DNA of 64,000 bases from NCBI GenBank assembly GCA_036346395.1, contig CM070601.1, forward strand, positions 17,853,763 to 17,917,762, in the 5' to 3' direction. Source of the stretch: Hsuehochloa calcarea. Lineage: Eukaryota; Streptophyta; Magnoliopsida; Poales; Poaceae. Positions 33,990 through 44,284 of this stretch are shown piece after piece (position 1 is the stretch's first letter; each line of letters starts with the position of its first letter). The notes under the pieces were generated by a model. The model did not search any database and was not told the origin of the DNA. It was given only the letters and a program-made list of their open reading frames with translations. The position numbers and the translations under genes were made by a program.

Positions 33990-36760
33990 AGCAAGTAAGC
34001 GAGATGGCAGAGGCATCGTCTTCGCCGCCCTGAACTTTCTGCCTCGTTCACTTTCCCTGAAGCAGACCAGGCACGTGTGCGATGGCACGCGCTATTGGCG
34101 ATGTCCCACGCGTGGAGGACCTTCAAGAGCCTGCTTGTCACGCAGTACGTGAACACGGGTCGGACGCCCTTCACGACGTATCAATTTTTGTCGCGGGATA
34201 CATGGGACGCCTTCGTGCAGATGAAGACGACGGTCGAATTTCAGGAGCAAAGTGCGGCGCATGAGCTATCCAGCACAAAACACTCACCCCACACACTCGC
34301 ACCGCTGGTACGCGTAAAAGCTACGCAGTGGGCGGCGGAGGACGAGATCGCTGCGCGACCGCTTGTCGAGATCTCGACGAAGCGCCGATCCTCGTTAAGA
34401 GCGAGGGCATCGGCCACGCCTTCGGCAATATCTCTCGACAAACCCGCAGACGAGGCGTTGTCTCAACGTCTGTAAATTTCTCGAACCACTTAATTGTTAA
34501 TAAGTCCATAACTTCATGGTGTCTACAATAACATAATGTTCTCTTGCAGGAAGCATTGACTTCCGCATGTTCCCAAGGTTCCTTCGAAGTAGACAGGGAG
34601 AAGGATGTACTTTCTACAGCCCTGGGAAACAAGGAGCACCCGGGTCGCACGCGAGGCGTTGGGGTTTATGTACCTTGGAGGGATGGATTCCCACACAACT
34701 CCGACACGTATAAGAGTAGGAAGAGATCCAAGGACCAGCACGACGCTCGGTTGGAACATGTGATTATTGCACAATTTCAAGAACAAATAACAAACTTGCA
34801 TAACCAAGTAAATCAACTCATGCAGGCGCAAGCCGCCCCTGTTAATTTGGGAGAAAGTCCTGCTCGACATCGAAGTAGCGTCGCGTCCACACATAATTCT
34901 GGACATGACGACGTGCAATTACCGATCGACGGCATCGAGGTAATGTACATCTCTGGAATGCTCCAAAGATAGACCTATAGAACGCCTTAGCTAATTGTGT
35001 ACCCTTTTGTAGGAGCCGATGCCCTGCAAGCTCCAAGTGAGGATAGTAGGGTTGATTCCTATTGAGGCTGGGCGGGGTATGGTGTATCCATACCAGGAAG
35101 TGGCAGTGCAGCATGGTGCCTAGCTAGCGCAGGGTTACGCCAGGGTGCAAGTGGACATGGTTCATGACAATTTCATGGCCATCCCGCTGGAGATTCCCCC
35201 GAACGAAGAAATCATAACACTAGGGGATGCCACGCACATTTTTATCCAGTGGCCCAAGAAGGACATCGACTGACCCTTCAAGGACGCTGATATCGAGAGG
35301 ACCCTGCCTCTCCAATAGGACCCTCGATGAGTCCGCCTCAACCAAAGCTTCAGAAGGCCGCCACATCACTTCCCGTCGAGAAGACGACAAAGGGATAAGA
35401 AAAGCGTGTCACCATATCGGTCCCTAAGGCGTCTCACAGGAAGACGTCCCTCAGCTGCCTCGTTAAGGAGAAATCGAAATCGAAGAACATTAGGTACCTC
35501 CCAACCCCGTCAAATACTCACTCGGAAGTCCGTTGGTCTCCGGCGCACAACTAAAGAGCTCAGGAGTAGCTTGTCAAGCTTTGCATGATTGGTACTTACG
35601 CAAGACCCGAGAGAAGGGGGGTCATACTAGAATCACCGTCAGATACGGGAGGGAGCATTTTCTCCACGAGCCTGGTCACTTCGTCGTGGGATTCGAAGAC
35701 TTATTTGACCTATACAATCTAACTGCCCTCGACGCCTCACTTCTACGATGCTGGACACTGTAAGTGTGTGCAATCAATTTCTACACTCACGTGATACCGA
35801 TAAATATCATAACTCATTGCTTATGTACAGATACATTATGAAACGTGCCCATCGAATCAAAGAACCGGTGGGTTTCCTCGACCCACACGTGGTCTCTGAG
35901 CAAACAATCAACTAAGACGCATCCTACGTCGAGAATTACATAAAAATGGGATTGCTTGCTCTGGACGACAGGGACTACATAATGGTGCCCTACAACCTGA
36001 AGTAAATGCTTCAATATTTGCTATACAAATTACGTTTCAACATAGGTTTATGACTATAGCGAGATACACGAGTAGGTTCCACTGGATTCTTCTGATTCTT
36101 GTGCCAAAGAGGAACATGGTATTGTACCTTGATTCTCTACTCAACAAAAATCACGACTTCACCATTCTTAAAGGAATACTCGACAGGTATGTTCATTTCC
36201 TCCGCACATAACTCTATTGTAGTCTTCCTTCGTTTTAAATGGACAAGGATAACTTTTTTGAATCATGTAGGGCGTTCATCGGCTATGTGGCCGAGGGAGG
36301 TTTATACGGGGATCGAGTGCCACACTGACTCACAGGATGCGATTTCTGGTACACGCTACAACACAATAATCATATATCATACTCCGTAATATTGCGTCTC
36401 GAACTGACTGTACATATATATGTAATTCTATTTTTGCAAAGGCCGCCAAAGAAAAACGAGATCACCTATGCGCATTCTACGATGCCATCATATGCGACTA
36501 TTGATTGCTTCTAGGACGAACGATCCCCAGGTTTGTCAATCTCGTAATAATTATCTCCTAATTATAAATTTAAATATATATGCTTACTACTTTACTCCTG
36601 CTAGCGACATGGCTTGAACATAGAGTTAAATGCACTCGAGATGGACCAGGTCACGCACATTCGAGGGGAGCTCTGTGGCTTCATCAAGGCAGACATAGTT
36701 AACACCAACGGAGAGTTTCACGCCGTCGACACCGATGAACGACCTCGAAACAATTGATTC
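33990..36760 (+). pseudogene. CACTA second gene: TNP1-like (Transposase_24) with C48-protease-like tail
   Basis: Exons in different frames with stops. 34080-34470 encodes the conserved block HAWRTFKSLLVTQYVNTG, then EFQEQSAAHELSS, of plant En/Spm TNP1-type proteins. After a probable intron, 34553-34940 has ALGNKEHPGRTRGVGVYVPW and a coiled-coil stretch (IIAQFQEQITNLHNQVNQLM). 35010-35270 continues with a region ending in ITLGDATH. 35595-35760 (WYLRKTREKGGHTRI, FEDLFDLYNLTALDASLLR) and 35826-36190 (GFLDPHVVSEQTI, then HWILLILVPKRNMVLYLDSL) resemble the Ulp1/C48 cysteine-protease module often fused to plant transposon proteins, with the His of HW and Asp of LDSL visible. A possible Cys block lies near 36478. 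36600-36750 holds the family tail (MDQVTHIRGELCGFI). In-frame stops, for example TAA near 35913, break the gene. Confidence 0.85.
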
Positions 36761-36944
36761 AATATTGTAATTCACTTTGACTGGTTGTAATTCAATTTGT
36801 AACTCTAGCGACAATATATACTTGAAACATTCTTTTGTAATTGATTTTGAGTTAAATGATCACTTTGAGTTGTCAGCAATTATCTGTGATATGTTTCTAC
36901 TTGCTAGTTTTCAGAGGGCATGGCTAGCAATTCTGTGGTTATTC

Positions 36945-37215
36945 AGTATCACAGACGGTTCGTGGTTGGAACCGTCTGTGATAATTCATAATCACGCATA
37001 GCCCAACTACAAACCGTCGTGATTATTCAAGATCACCGACGGTTCCAACAACGAACCGCTCAGCGATTACGTAGTATCACGCACGGTTCGTGGTTGGAAC
37101 CGTTGGAACCGACGGCGCAACGTGTGATAACCGCCTGTTATCTCAGACATAAAATTTCAAACGGTTCAAAAACCGTCTGTGATGACTGTTACGAACCGTC
37201 TGTGATGACATTTTC
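36945..37215. repeat. Right subterminal repeat array of the CACTA element
   Basis: Paired inverted copies of ACAGACGGTTC and GAACCGTCTGTGAT. Several units between 36985 and 37130 are altered at the CAG or CTG step (CCGTCGTGAT, ATCACCGACGG). The outermost units at 37175-37210 are canonical. Confidence 0.9.
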
Positions 37216-37625
37216 TGTAGTAGTGCACCGTGCTTCGGGCCGCATCGTACTGTGCCGGCTCGGCCCGATCACCCTACCGTGTCGACCCACTTCGTCTCCG
37301 GTCAGGCCCAAACACGGCCCAAAGCCCATCGTGCTGGGGTCGTGCCGTGCCAGCCCAAGCCTAGCCCAAAATTACTATAGACGGCGGAGGTGGCGATGGT
37401 GGTGGTGACCGCCATCTTCATTCCTCTCGTGCCCGCCTAATTAAGAACCTAGTTAAAATTGAATTAATTAGTAAAAACATAGGCACGTAAAAATTTCAAG
37501 GAAAAATTAAATTTTTATTGATATTTTACATATACAATGTTACTGCCTCGTTAAAAACCTTACGCCCCAGAGTGGGGTTCCCCGAGTAAGCAAAAGAGTT
37601 CAATAACAACATGCGTACATACTAA

Positions 37626-39440
37626 CTACTCATCAATGTCGAGATCGTTCATGCGTTCGAGGTCAGCATACACCTGCACGATTTCAAGATCCTCCAGTTG
37701 ATGCTGTTGCTGCTCTTTAGCCAATTCCCGGTCCTTTGCGCATGTGATTGCCTCCACCATCTTAGGCGTGAGGGATGATCTTCTTTCTTCAATTATTCTC
37801 CCTGCCATGCTGAACATTGCTTCTGAAGAGACAGTGGACACCGGCACCAGGAGAACATCCCGTGCAAAATATGACAGCACAGGAAATATCCGCTTGTTGT
37901 TCTTCCACCACTCGAGCAAGTCTATCTTTTCCACCGGAAAGATCAGGATCGATGTTTGCAAAATCATGCTCTAGGTAGTGGTTTAGCTTTAAAACAGAAT
38001 TCCACACTGGAGCTGCCTGAGACTGAGAGGACGAAGAACTGGACTTGCCCTTTAGCTTCTTCCACAAGTCGGATGTTAAGCTTTTCTTTCCTTGTTGCAT
38101 CCGCTGTGAGGCCTCCGATCTCGCGCTGCTGCCGAATTTGTCATAATAGATGCGGAAAACACAAAAAAGAGCCCCTCTTTGACATGTGCGAAAGCTTCCG
38201 AGTAATCAAGACCGAGGCAATCACCTATTCCCTCCAAACCGATCTGCAAACCTAACAACTTTTTCGTAGGATCGAAAATGATAGCAAAATAATACACGTG
38301 TGAAATAGAACCAAAATATTTAATAAATCCATTTGTGCGACATCGCATGAACTAAAAGTGGATCATTCCTAGATTTGTCAGTCTTATTTGCAATTAACTA
38401 AATATATTCTATAACTAAGGGAGAGGTAGGGTAATAAATACCAGATAACATCTTTGTTGCTTTATAAAACGGTTGTAAAAACTCTTTAAAACGACTAGCA
38501 ATCTGCCAATCTGAATTAGTAACTACTAGTTCATTGTCTTGAGAGTTAGCATTTACAAAAAATAGATATGACATGTTTATACCCTTGTAATTTCTTTAAC
38601 ATGATATAGGTCGAGTTCCACCTCACCTTCATGTCAAGACCGAATTTTCTTAGCTCCTTCCCATTGGCCGCGCAGTACTCCTACTTGTGGGGAATTTGTG
38701 AGGTAGCGAACGGCGTCATGTATATTGTTCAAGAAGCTGTCAATCGCTTGCATACCATCTTGAACAACAAGGTTCAAGATATGACATACGCATCTTTGGT
38801 GGAGAACATAACCACCAATATACGTCTGCAATCTTGGGGTGAGGATGTTCATAGCAGTCGTGTTGGCTGATGTGTTATCAAGAGTTATAGAAGCAATCTT
38901 ATTATCTATTTTAAAATCATCAAGTACATGTAGTATACGCTCGGCAATGGCCTCTCCCGTGTGTGATTCGTTAATTACCTTAAACCCTATGACTCTCTTG
39001 TTTAGCTTGTAATTATCGTCTAAACAATAGGCTACAACACTAAGGTAGGCACTTCTCTGGTGTGATGATTTCCAAATATATGAAGTTATAGCAAAAGAGA
39101 ACTGAACTTGTAAGAATAGTTCTTTTAGCTTTGCTAGTTCCTTACGATACATCTATAAAATATCAGATGTAGTGGTTCTCCTACTAACATATTGGTACTG
39201 TGGGCAAAAGCCCGTTGGATCATTTTTTCGAACACGCGACTTTCACCCATCCTAATCGGTTGATCTTCTGCAACAATATATCTAGCAATTTCCTTACGAG
39301 AAGAAAGCGGGTTGTATACCTAAGTACTTACAGAGCCATCTGCCTCGAAGTTTAGCTGCGTTTGTACTCCTCCCCCTCGGCTCTGCGCCCGATCTTGTGC
39401 AAGCATGCTTTATAGTGCCGGTTCAAGTGTCATGTCCCTG
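37626..39440 (-). pseudogene. hAT transposase (RICESLEEPER-like), broken
   Basis: Minus-strand gene. A BED zinc-finger remnant lies at about 39440-39380 (HLNRHYKAC preceded by a TGA where Ser or a similar residue is expected). The FEADGSVST / NPLSSRKEIARYIVAEDQP segment is at about 39360-39240 with an in-frame stop. The central transposase is at 39152-38634 (ITSYIWKSSHQRSAYLSVVAYCLDD, ASITLDNTSANTTAMNIL, RCVCHILNLVVQDG). The segment 38350-37970 is frameshifted (FDPTKKLLGL, LWKKLKG, LNHYLEHDF). The C-terminal hAT dimerisation domain is at 37967-37626 (DLLEWWKNNKRIFPVLSYFA, VPVSTVSSEAMFSMAGRII, RSSLTPKMVEAI). The enzyme cannot be made from this copy, so any later movement would need a transposase supplied in trans. 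Confidence 0.93.
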
Positions 39441-41139
39441 CAGCTGCACGAGTAGATAATTTAGCTTAGCAATAATTACATGTTGCGATATCTACCGTTT
39501 GGCCGTCTTAGATTTCCTGGCTCCAGGTCATGTGCTTCCAGCAATTCGCCCTTCGTCCAGACCCACCAATGTTGACATCCGTGGACGCGGGAGAGAACTA
39601 TGGAGGCCCCATTGGCTCCGGACCGCCCTGGTACTCCTCGTAGCCTCCGTACCGTCCATATGACGGTCATCCATACCGTAGTCTTCCATGCTTGGCGAGA
39701 ACTGGCGAGCATCAATGGGAGTCAGAGCCGGATGAGGACTAGGGGAGCGACGGTGAGAGCTTACACTAAGTCGCCCTGCTGTCCTTTTTGTGCTCCGACT
39801 CCTCGGTAGCATACCGCTCGGGAACTCCTTGGTGCTCCGACTCCTTGGCAGCATAATGGGTGAATACATGATGAATAAACGGGGAGAGTAGATGGATGTT
39901 AAAGAAATGAGGAGAGTAGATGGGATGATGAAGAAATAAAAGTTGATTTTTGTATGGTGAAGAAAAGAGATCAGTGAGTTGATTTTCGTTGGTGAGCACG
40001 ACGATTGACGAATGCTTGGTGATTTTATAGGCACGGTGAGTTGCCGAACGTTGAGTTTCCGAACGTTGCGCTTCCGAACGTTACCGCTGGCGCTCTCTAT
40101 CTGAATGAAAGCAAAACAATAAGTGTCTGTTTGAAAGCAAAACTGATTTGATTTGAAAGAAAGCGAAAGTTGTGTCTCGGATTCCCGCTGTGTCTCAGAT
40201 TCCCTCTGCCCCCCTCTCTCTCTCCCTCTCCCTCTCCCGGTTTCTCTCCCTCCCTCTCTTTTTCCCCGCCCGCTCTCTTTTTCCCCGCATCCAGCCCCAC
40301 GGCGGTCCCGCCCGCCCCCTCCGCCCCTCGCCCCGCCCGCCCGCTCCGCCCCTCGCCTCGCCTCCTCCTGTCACCCCCTCACCGCCCTCGCCTCCCCGCC
40401 GCCTCCTCCTCGCCGCCTCAAACCCCGTCCCCTCGCCCCCTCGCCGTCCTCGCCTCCCAGCCGCCTCCACCCGTCGCCTCCACACCGTCGCCGCCTCTCG
40501 CGTCCTCGCCTCCCCCTGTTGCCTCCTCCACCGCCGCCTCCTCTCCCCGACGTGGCCTTGGCCGGCGGCCCTCTTCCGATGGCTCGGCGGGAGGCGAGCG
40601 GCGGAGGCGAACCGGCAGCTGCCGGCGGCGGGGTGAGGATGCACGCGGAGGCGAGGAGGCGCGACGGAGGCGGCGGCGGCAGCGGCAATGGGGCGAGATG
40701 CGCGGCGAGGCCCTCCCCATCCCCACCGGCCACCACTACCAAAGCCACAGAGTCCATCCCCACCACCACCATCGCGGAGGCGGTCGGCTAAGCGGCACGA
40801 GAGCCGAGGTGGGCGGCGGAGGCGAGCGGCGCCGAGGCGTGGAGAGGCGGCGGAGGCGCCTTCCAGCCTCCTCCCGCCGTGGCCCAGCGCGCAGCCGGCC
40901 GTCGCCGTCATGCGGCGTCTGCGCGCCTCGCGCCAAAGATCCGATCCCGGCTGAAATCGAGTCGGCGGGGCGTGCCGGCCGTGTTCGCCATGCTGTCAGC
41001 CGGCCGACGGGCCGACTTTACGCGACCAAAGACGGCCCACCATTCGGCGGCCGCCACCGCTTGCCACGTGTCGGGCCGGGCCGTGCTTCGGCCGTGCCGG
41101 GCCGGCCGGGCTTTGGGCTGGCCCAGAAAAGCCCGGGCC
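39441..41139 (-). mobile_element. 5' leader/promoter half of the hAT element
   Basis: Between the BED remnant and the right terminal repeat. 39480-40030 holds an open frame (SRSTKEF and SRSTKRT repeats) that may include N-terminal transposase coding sequence or leader. 40200-41000 is extremely GC-rich and low in complexity, with long open frames on both strands that only reflect composition. The last 100 bp is a run of GGCCGG/GCCCGGGCC motifs, which also occur at the left end on both sides of the CACTA insertion (27605-27620 and 37235-37350). Confidence 0.65.
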
Positions 41140-41161
41140 GACTCCCACCTCTATTCTCAGC

Positions 41162-41604
41162 TAGTGACGCCAACTTACTATTTTAAGGGCGGAGTAAGCT
41201 ACATTCGTTCAATTTTTTTTATAAAAACTAAACTTTTTCGGTACGCTGGATCACCATCAAATGATATCTGTTTTTTTATATTGAAAAATCTAAACTAGAT
41301 AAAAGTAAATCTAGGCGAACCCTACAAATACAAAAACAAAATAAAAAATATTCTAAACTAGATAAAAGCAAATCCAGCTGAACCTTGCAAATACAAAAAC
41401 AAATATAACAAAAAGTTATAGTAAAACTGTGTTAAAACTATATATCATTTGGTATTATAATTTTAGACTTAATACTGTACAATTATAGATGACTGGGTTA
41501 AAAAAATCACGCTACGGAGCTAGCAAAAGCGCTATTTTAATTGGCGCATCTTCTGCAGCGCTCACGAGCAATACTAAAGTCAAAGCTCAGAACGGCGTTC
41601 GACC
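41162..41604. other. Spacer between hAT element and MITE
   Basis: AT-rich, no gene. Contains an imperfect repeat of a TCTAAACTAGATAAAAG(T/C)AAATC block (about 41288 and 41353). Confidence 0.5.
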
Positions 41605-41612
41605 ATCAGCTA

Positions 41613-42173
41613 TAGGGATGGTAATTGTGGCCGATTACCCGCGTGGCCGCGAGCGAATACCCTAAAGGAGGTGGGTATGTGCGTCTTTCTTTGCCCACGG
41701 GCATGAAAACGGCACAATTCCTTACCCATCGGGTAAACATGCGTGGGTATGGGTAAGCTCCACCCGTACTGCTTCGCCCGATTACCCGTAACCTACCCGC
41801 ATATGTAAGGAACTATGTCAGTTTGTATTTTTATTTTATTTGTTGAACTTGATTAGTTGTCTTGTCGAACATGATATGTGAATTGTGATAAACTTTACTA
41901 GTTGTTGAATATGTGATGCACCATTGATGTATGAATTATGATGAATTTGATGTATGTATTGCTCGCGTGTAACGAGCATATCCGCGGGCAATGGGTACCC
42001 ACGGGCGGCGATGCATTATTCACGGGTAAACGGGCATGCTCGCGGGCGACGGGCATGGGCGAGGTTTTTTGCAAATCGTCCTTCGCGAGTATGCCTGTAG
42101 GGGGAATTCGGGGTCACGGGCATGAGTATGGACGAGCACTACCTGTATCCACCGCGCCCAATTGCCATCCCTA
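41613..42173. mobile_element. hAT-type MITE (561 bp), copy A
   Basis: Terminal repeats TAGGGATGGTAATTG and CAATTGCCATCCCTA; flanks ATCAGCTA (41605-41612) and GTCGGCTA (42174-42181) agree at six of eight positions, a decayed 8-bp duplication. Rich in CCCGCGGGCAC / GGGTACCC motifs. The same family occurs in opposite orientation at 62145-62709. No coding capacity. Confidence 0.9.
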
Positions 42174-42181
42174 GTCGGCTA

Positions 42182-43170
42182 CCCTGTAACGGATAGAATG
42201 CATGTCCTGTCTCACTGAATTTTACTTATGGAAAATAACCAATCGACTCCTTTCCATTCAGATAGATGTCAAAACAACATCTTCACATCTCACATCACGA
42301 TAAGTACGAGCAGTCCAGCATTTGCCGAGTTCTTTTCTAGTTCGAAGCAGAGGTCCTCGAGTTCACGGTTCAAGAGTTTTTTTTAGCTAATTTCGCATAT
42401 TTTTAAAATAAAATATCAAATATAGTTTTTTCCCATCTAAAATAATAAATTTGGGACCACGATAAACCAGGCAAGCGACATATGTTCCATACCACGCTTT
42501 GAAAATATGGCAGCATCCTACCATGCTCCTGCACCGCACGATCGAGCATCCCACTGATCCAGACCGCTGAATGAGCCTACCGGACATCGGCAGTTGGCAT
42601 GTCACGCACCCGGTCGGCTGTTGTTGCCACCGTGCACCCGGTCGGCAGCTTGTTTCCTACCACGCACACGTGTATGCGTGTATGTTGTTGGAGTGTGTGT
42701 GGCAAGCATCAGCAAAGAAAAGGATGTATACGTGTATGTTGTTGTGTTGTGTGTGTGTTAGAGGCAACAAAAAAATTAGGAGTGGTATCGCGCACCTGAA
42801 GCACAATAGGACCACGTGTCGCTGATCGGGATGTGGCACTCGCATCCTGCAGTTTGGATCTGCGGCGGGCACGTGCAACGGTTCGGGTGCGCAGTAGGAT
42901 GGCGCAGCAGTCCGGGTGCGCGGTATGGGATATGTGCCATGTGACTTGCCGCGTTGTTATTTTTGTCATTTCGGGCGCGCGGTGATAACTATATTTGCTA
43001 AATTGTTTTAAAAATAGGCCAAAAATTGTAACACGTTGAAAACATCTTAATGCAAAAATATGGGATTTTTTAAACTTTTTCGGTGTTATGTATTGCCATT
43101 CTTTTTGCCAGCGTTATTGAGAATGATTTGAGTTGTATTTCTCTTCTTTGCAGACACAAGTGAACCCTAA
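42182..43170. other. Intergenic region, no gene seen
   Basis: Contains a local repeat of (A/G)TGT(A/G)TGTTGTTG around 42672 and 42733 within a GT-rich stretch. No transposon ends identified. Confidence 0.5.
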
Positions 43171-43179
43171 GACATAATC

Positions 43180-43920
43180 CCTAGAATCAGAATCATGTTC
43201 AAGAGCCAATTAGAATTGGTTAACAAAATACCATATTGGGATCTATCACCTCTAGGGAAATTCTTAAAAGTAAAGTTACTTTTCTTATTTCCAACCCTTC
43301 CCTGATCTCCACTTGTCTCCTCTAACAGCCAGCATGAAGCCCGTAAGCCACCAAGCCCCCTAGTTGATAGTGGCAGCTTCCCCCCTATGCACCGCAGTAG
43401 CGTCTTGGCACATCCATGTGCACTGTTCCTCCTATCGCTGACTCACCAAACCAAGGTCAATCGAGATCGCACTCGTCGTGGACGCCCGAAAGCGTAACTG
43501 TCGGTGCAGATCAAACCCGGTCATGACCAAGACCGCCTCGGTCGTGGTCTTCCGAGTGGACCCAGGTTAGTGTGTCCTCTCTCTTGCTGGCGTCGACACC
43601 TACCGAGTCTAGACACTCCGATGCGACAAGGCATGTGTGCTGGCAGTCGCTAGGCCATTAAGCCCCGTCACACACACCAGATCAAGGTTCTTGACTGCCG
43701 ACATCGCCAACCACTCGTGGTATCACAGAGCACCGGATGCAGTGTATGCCCCAGACGACCTCCACCCTTGCGGCTATAAATAGCAGCCCCGTGCCCTCTT
43801 GTTGCCGCTCCGTACCACAAGAGCTAGTTCTTCCCACTCCATTCCTCAAGAGGGCTCGAACGCTAGGTAAGGCTTGAGCGCTCACTTCGACCCGGCGCCT
43901 CCACGACATCACTAGCAGCA
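43180..43920 (+). mobile_element. Gypsy-type 5' LTR of a non-coding derivative
   Basis: A TATAAATAGCAGCC promoter element at about 43774 is followed by a leader ending CA at 43920 and directly by a TTGGCGCCATCAG primer binding site. The left end of the LTR is uncertain. Upstream of the TATA box the sequence has no coding similarity. The arrangement (TATA, leader, TGGCGCC site) is typical of Ty3-gypsy LTRs. Confidence 0.6.
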
Positions 43921-43933
43921 TTGGCGCCATCAG
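43921..43933 (+). promoter_or_regulatory. Primer binding site of the gypsy derivative
   Basis: TTGGCGCCATCAG directly after the presumed LTR end; TGGCGCC is the common start of gypsy primer binding sites in plants. Confidence 0.6.
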
Positions 43934-44284
43934 TGAAGCCCTTTTCTTCTTGAATGCATCAGCACTTGTTCCCCAACCCCAGAGGCGGTTCCCCTTATTT
44001 GGTTCCACTCTGTATTCACAGGAGCTGCCGCTGACTTCTTTCTTCCTCCCCTTCGACCAGAGTAGCCAGACTGTCGAATTGACCCCATCGGCCATCACCG
44101 CCGCTTGGAGCCTCTTCAGCCGTCGTAGACTTTCATCACCATACTGTCTCCAGCTAGCTCGCTTCCTCCGCGTCCTACCAGTACGTTCCTAATGGCCACT
44201 AGAGGTTCAGTTTCACTCTCCGTGTGCGAAAGCATTGCTGGAACGACGAATGCATTGTATACCCAAGTTGTAATTGAACCCCTT

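Larger units (their letters stand above)
27624..37225 (+). mobile_element. CACTA (En/Spm-type) transposon, 9.6 kb, with 3-bp target-site duplication
   Basis: Starts CACTACTACAAAA and ends with the complement of CACTACTACAGAAAA. CAC lies on both sides (27621-27623 and 37226-37228), the expected 3-bp duplication. Subterminal regions (27650-28000 and 36945-37215) are packed with direct and inverted copies of ACAGACGGTT. The interior carries a TNP2-type transposase (28381-31608) and a TNP1-type second gene with a protease-like tail (about 33990-36760), both plus strand. Unusually, another block of subterminal repeats lies in the middle at 32037-32700, and a CACTACTACAAAA sequence in the same orientation as the left end lies at about 33872. 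Both genes carry stops or shifts. Confidence 0.95.
27591..41153 (-). mobile_element. hAT DNA transposon with 8-bp target-site duplication, interrupted by a CACTA element
   Basis: Terminal inverted repeats TAGAGGTGGGAGTC (27591-27604) and its complement (41140-41153) match over 14 bp. They are flanked by identical TTCTCAGC octamers at 27583-27590 and 41154-41161. The 13,563-bp span contains a CACTA element (27624-37225 plus its 3-bp duplication). Without it the hAT is about 3,958 bp, a normal size for an autonomous hAT. The hAT transposase remnant is on the minus strand at 37626-39440, so the CACTA sits in the 3' terminal region, 33 bp from the end. Ends and duplication are perfect, but the transposase is broken. 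Confidence 0.93.

Noticed and set aside
33872..37225. A separate nested CACTA element starting at 33872
   Set aside because: The terminus-like CACTACTACAAAA is not followed by subterminal repeats and no 3-bp duplication separates it from the outer element; listed only as an oddity of the larger element.
40153..41298. Long open frames (up to 338 codons) on both strands
   Set aside because: Low-complexity proline/serine/arginine translations of a GC-rich hAT leader, open in several frames at once; no domain.
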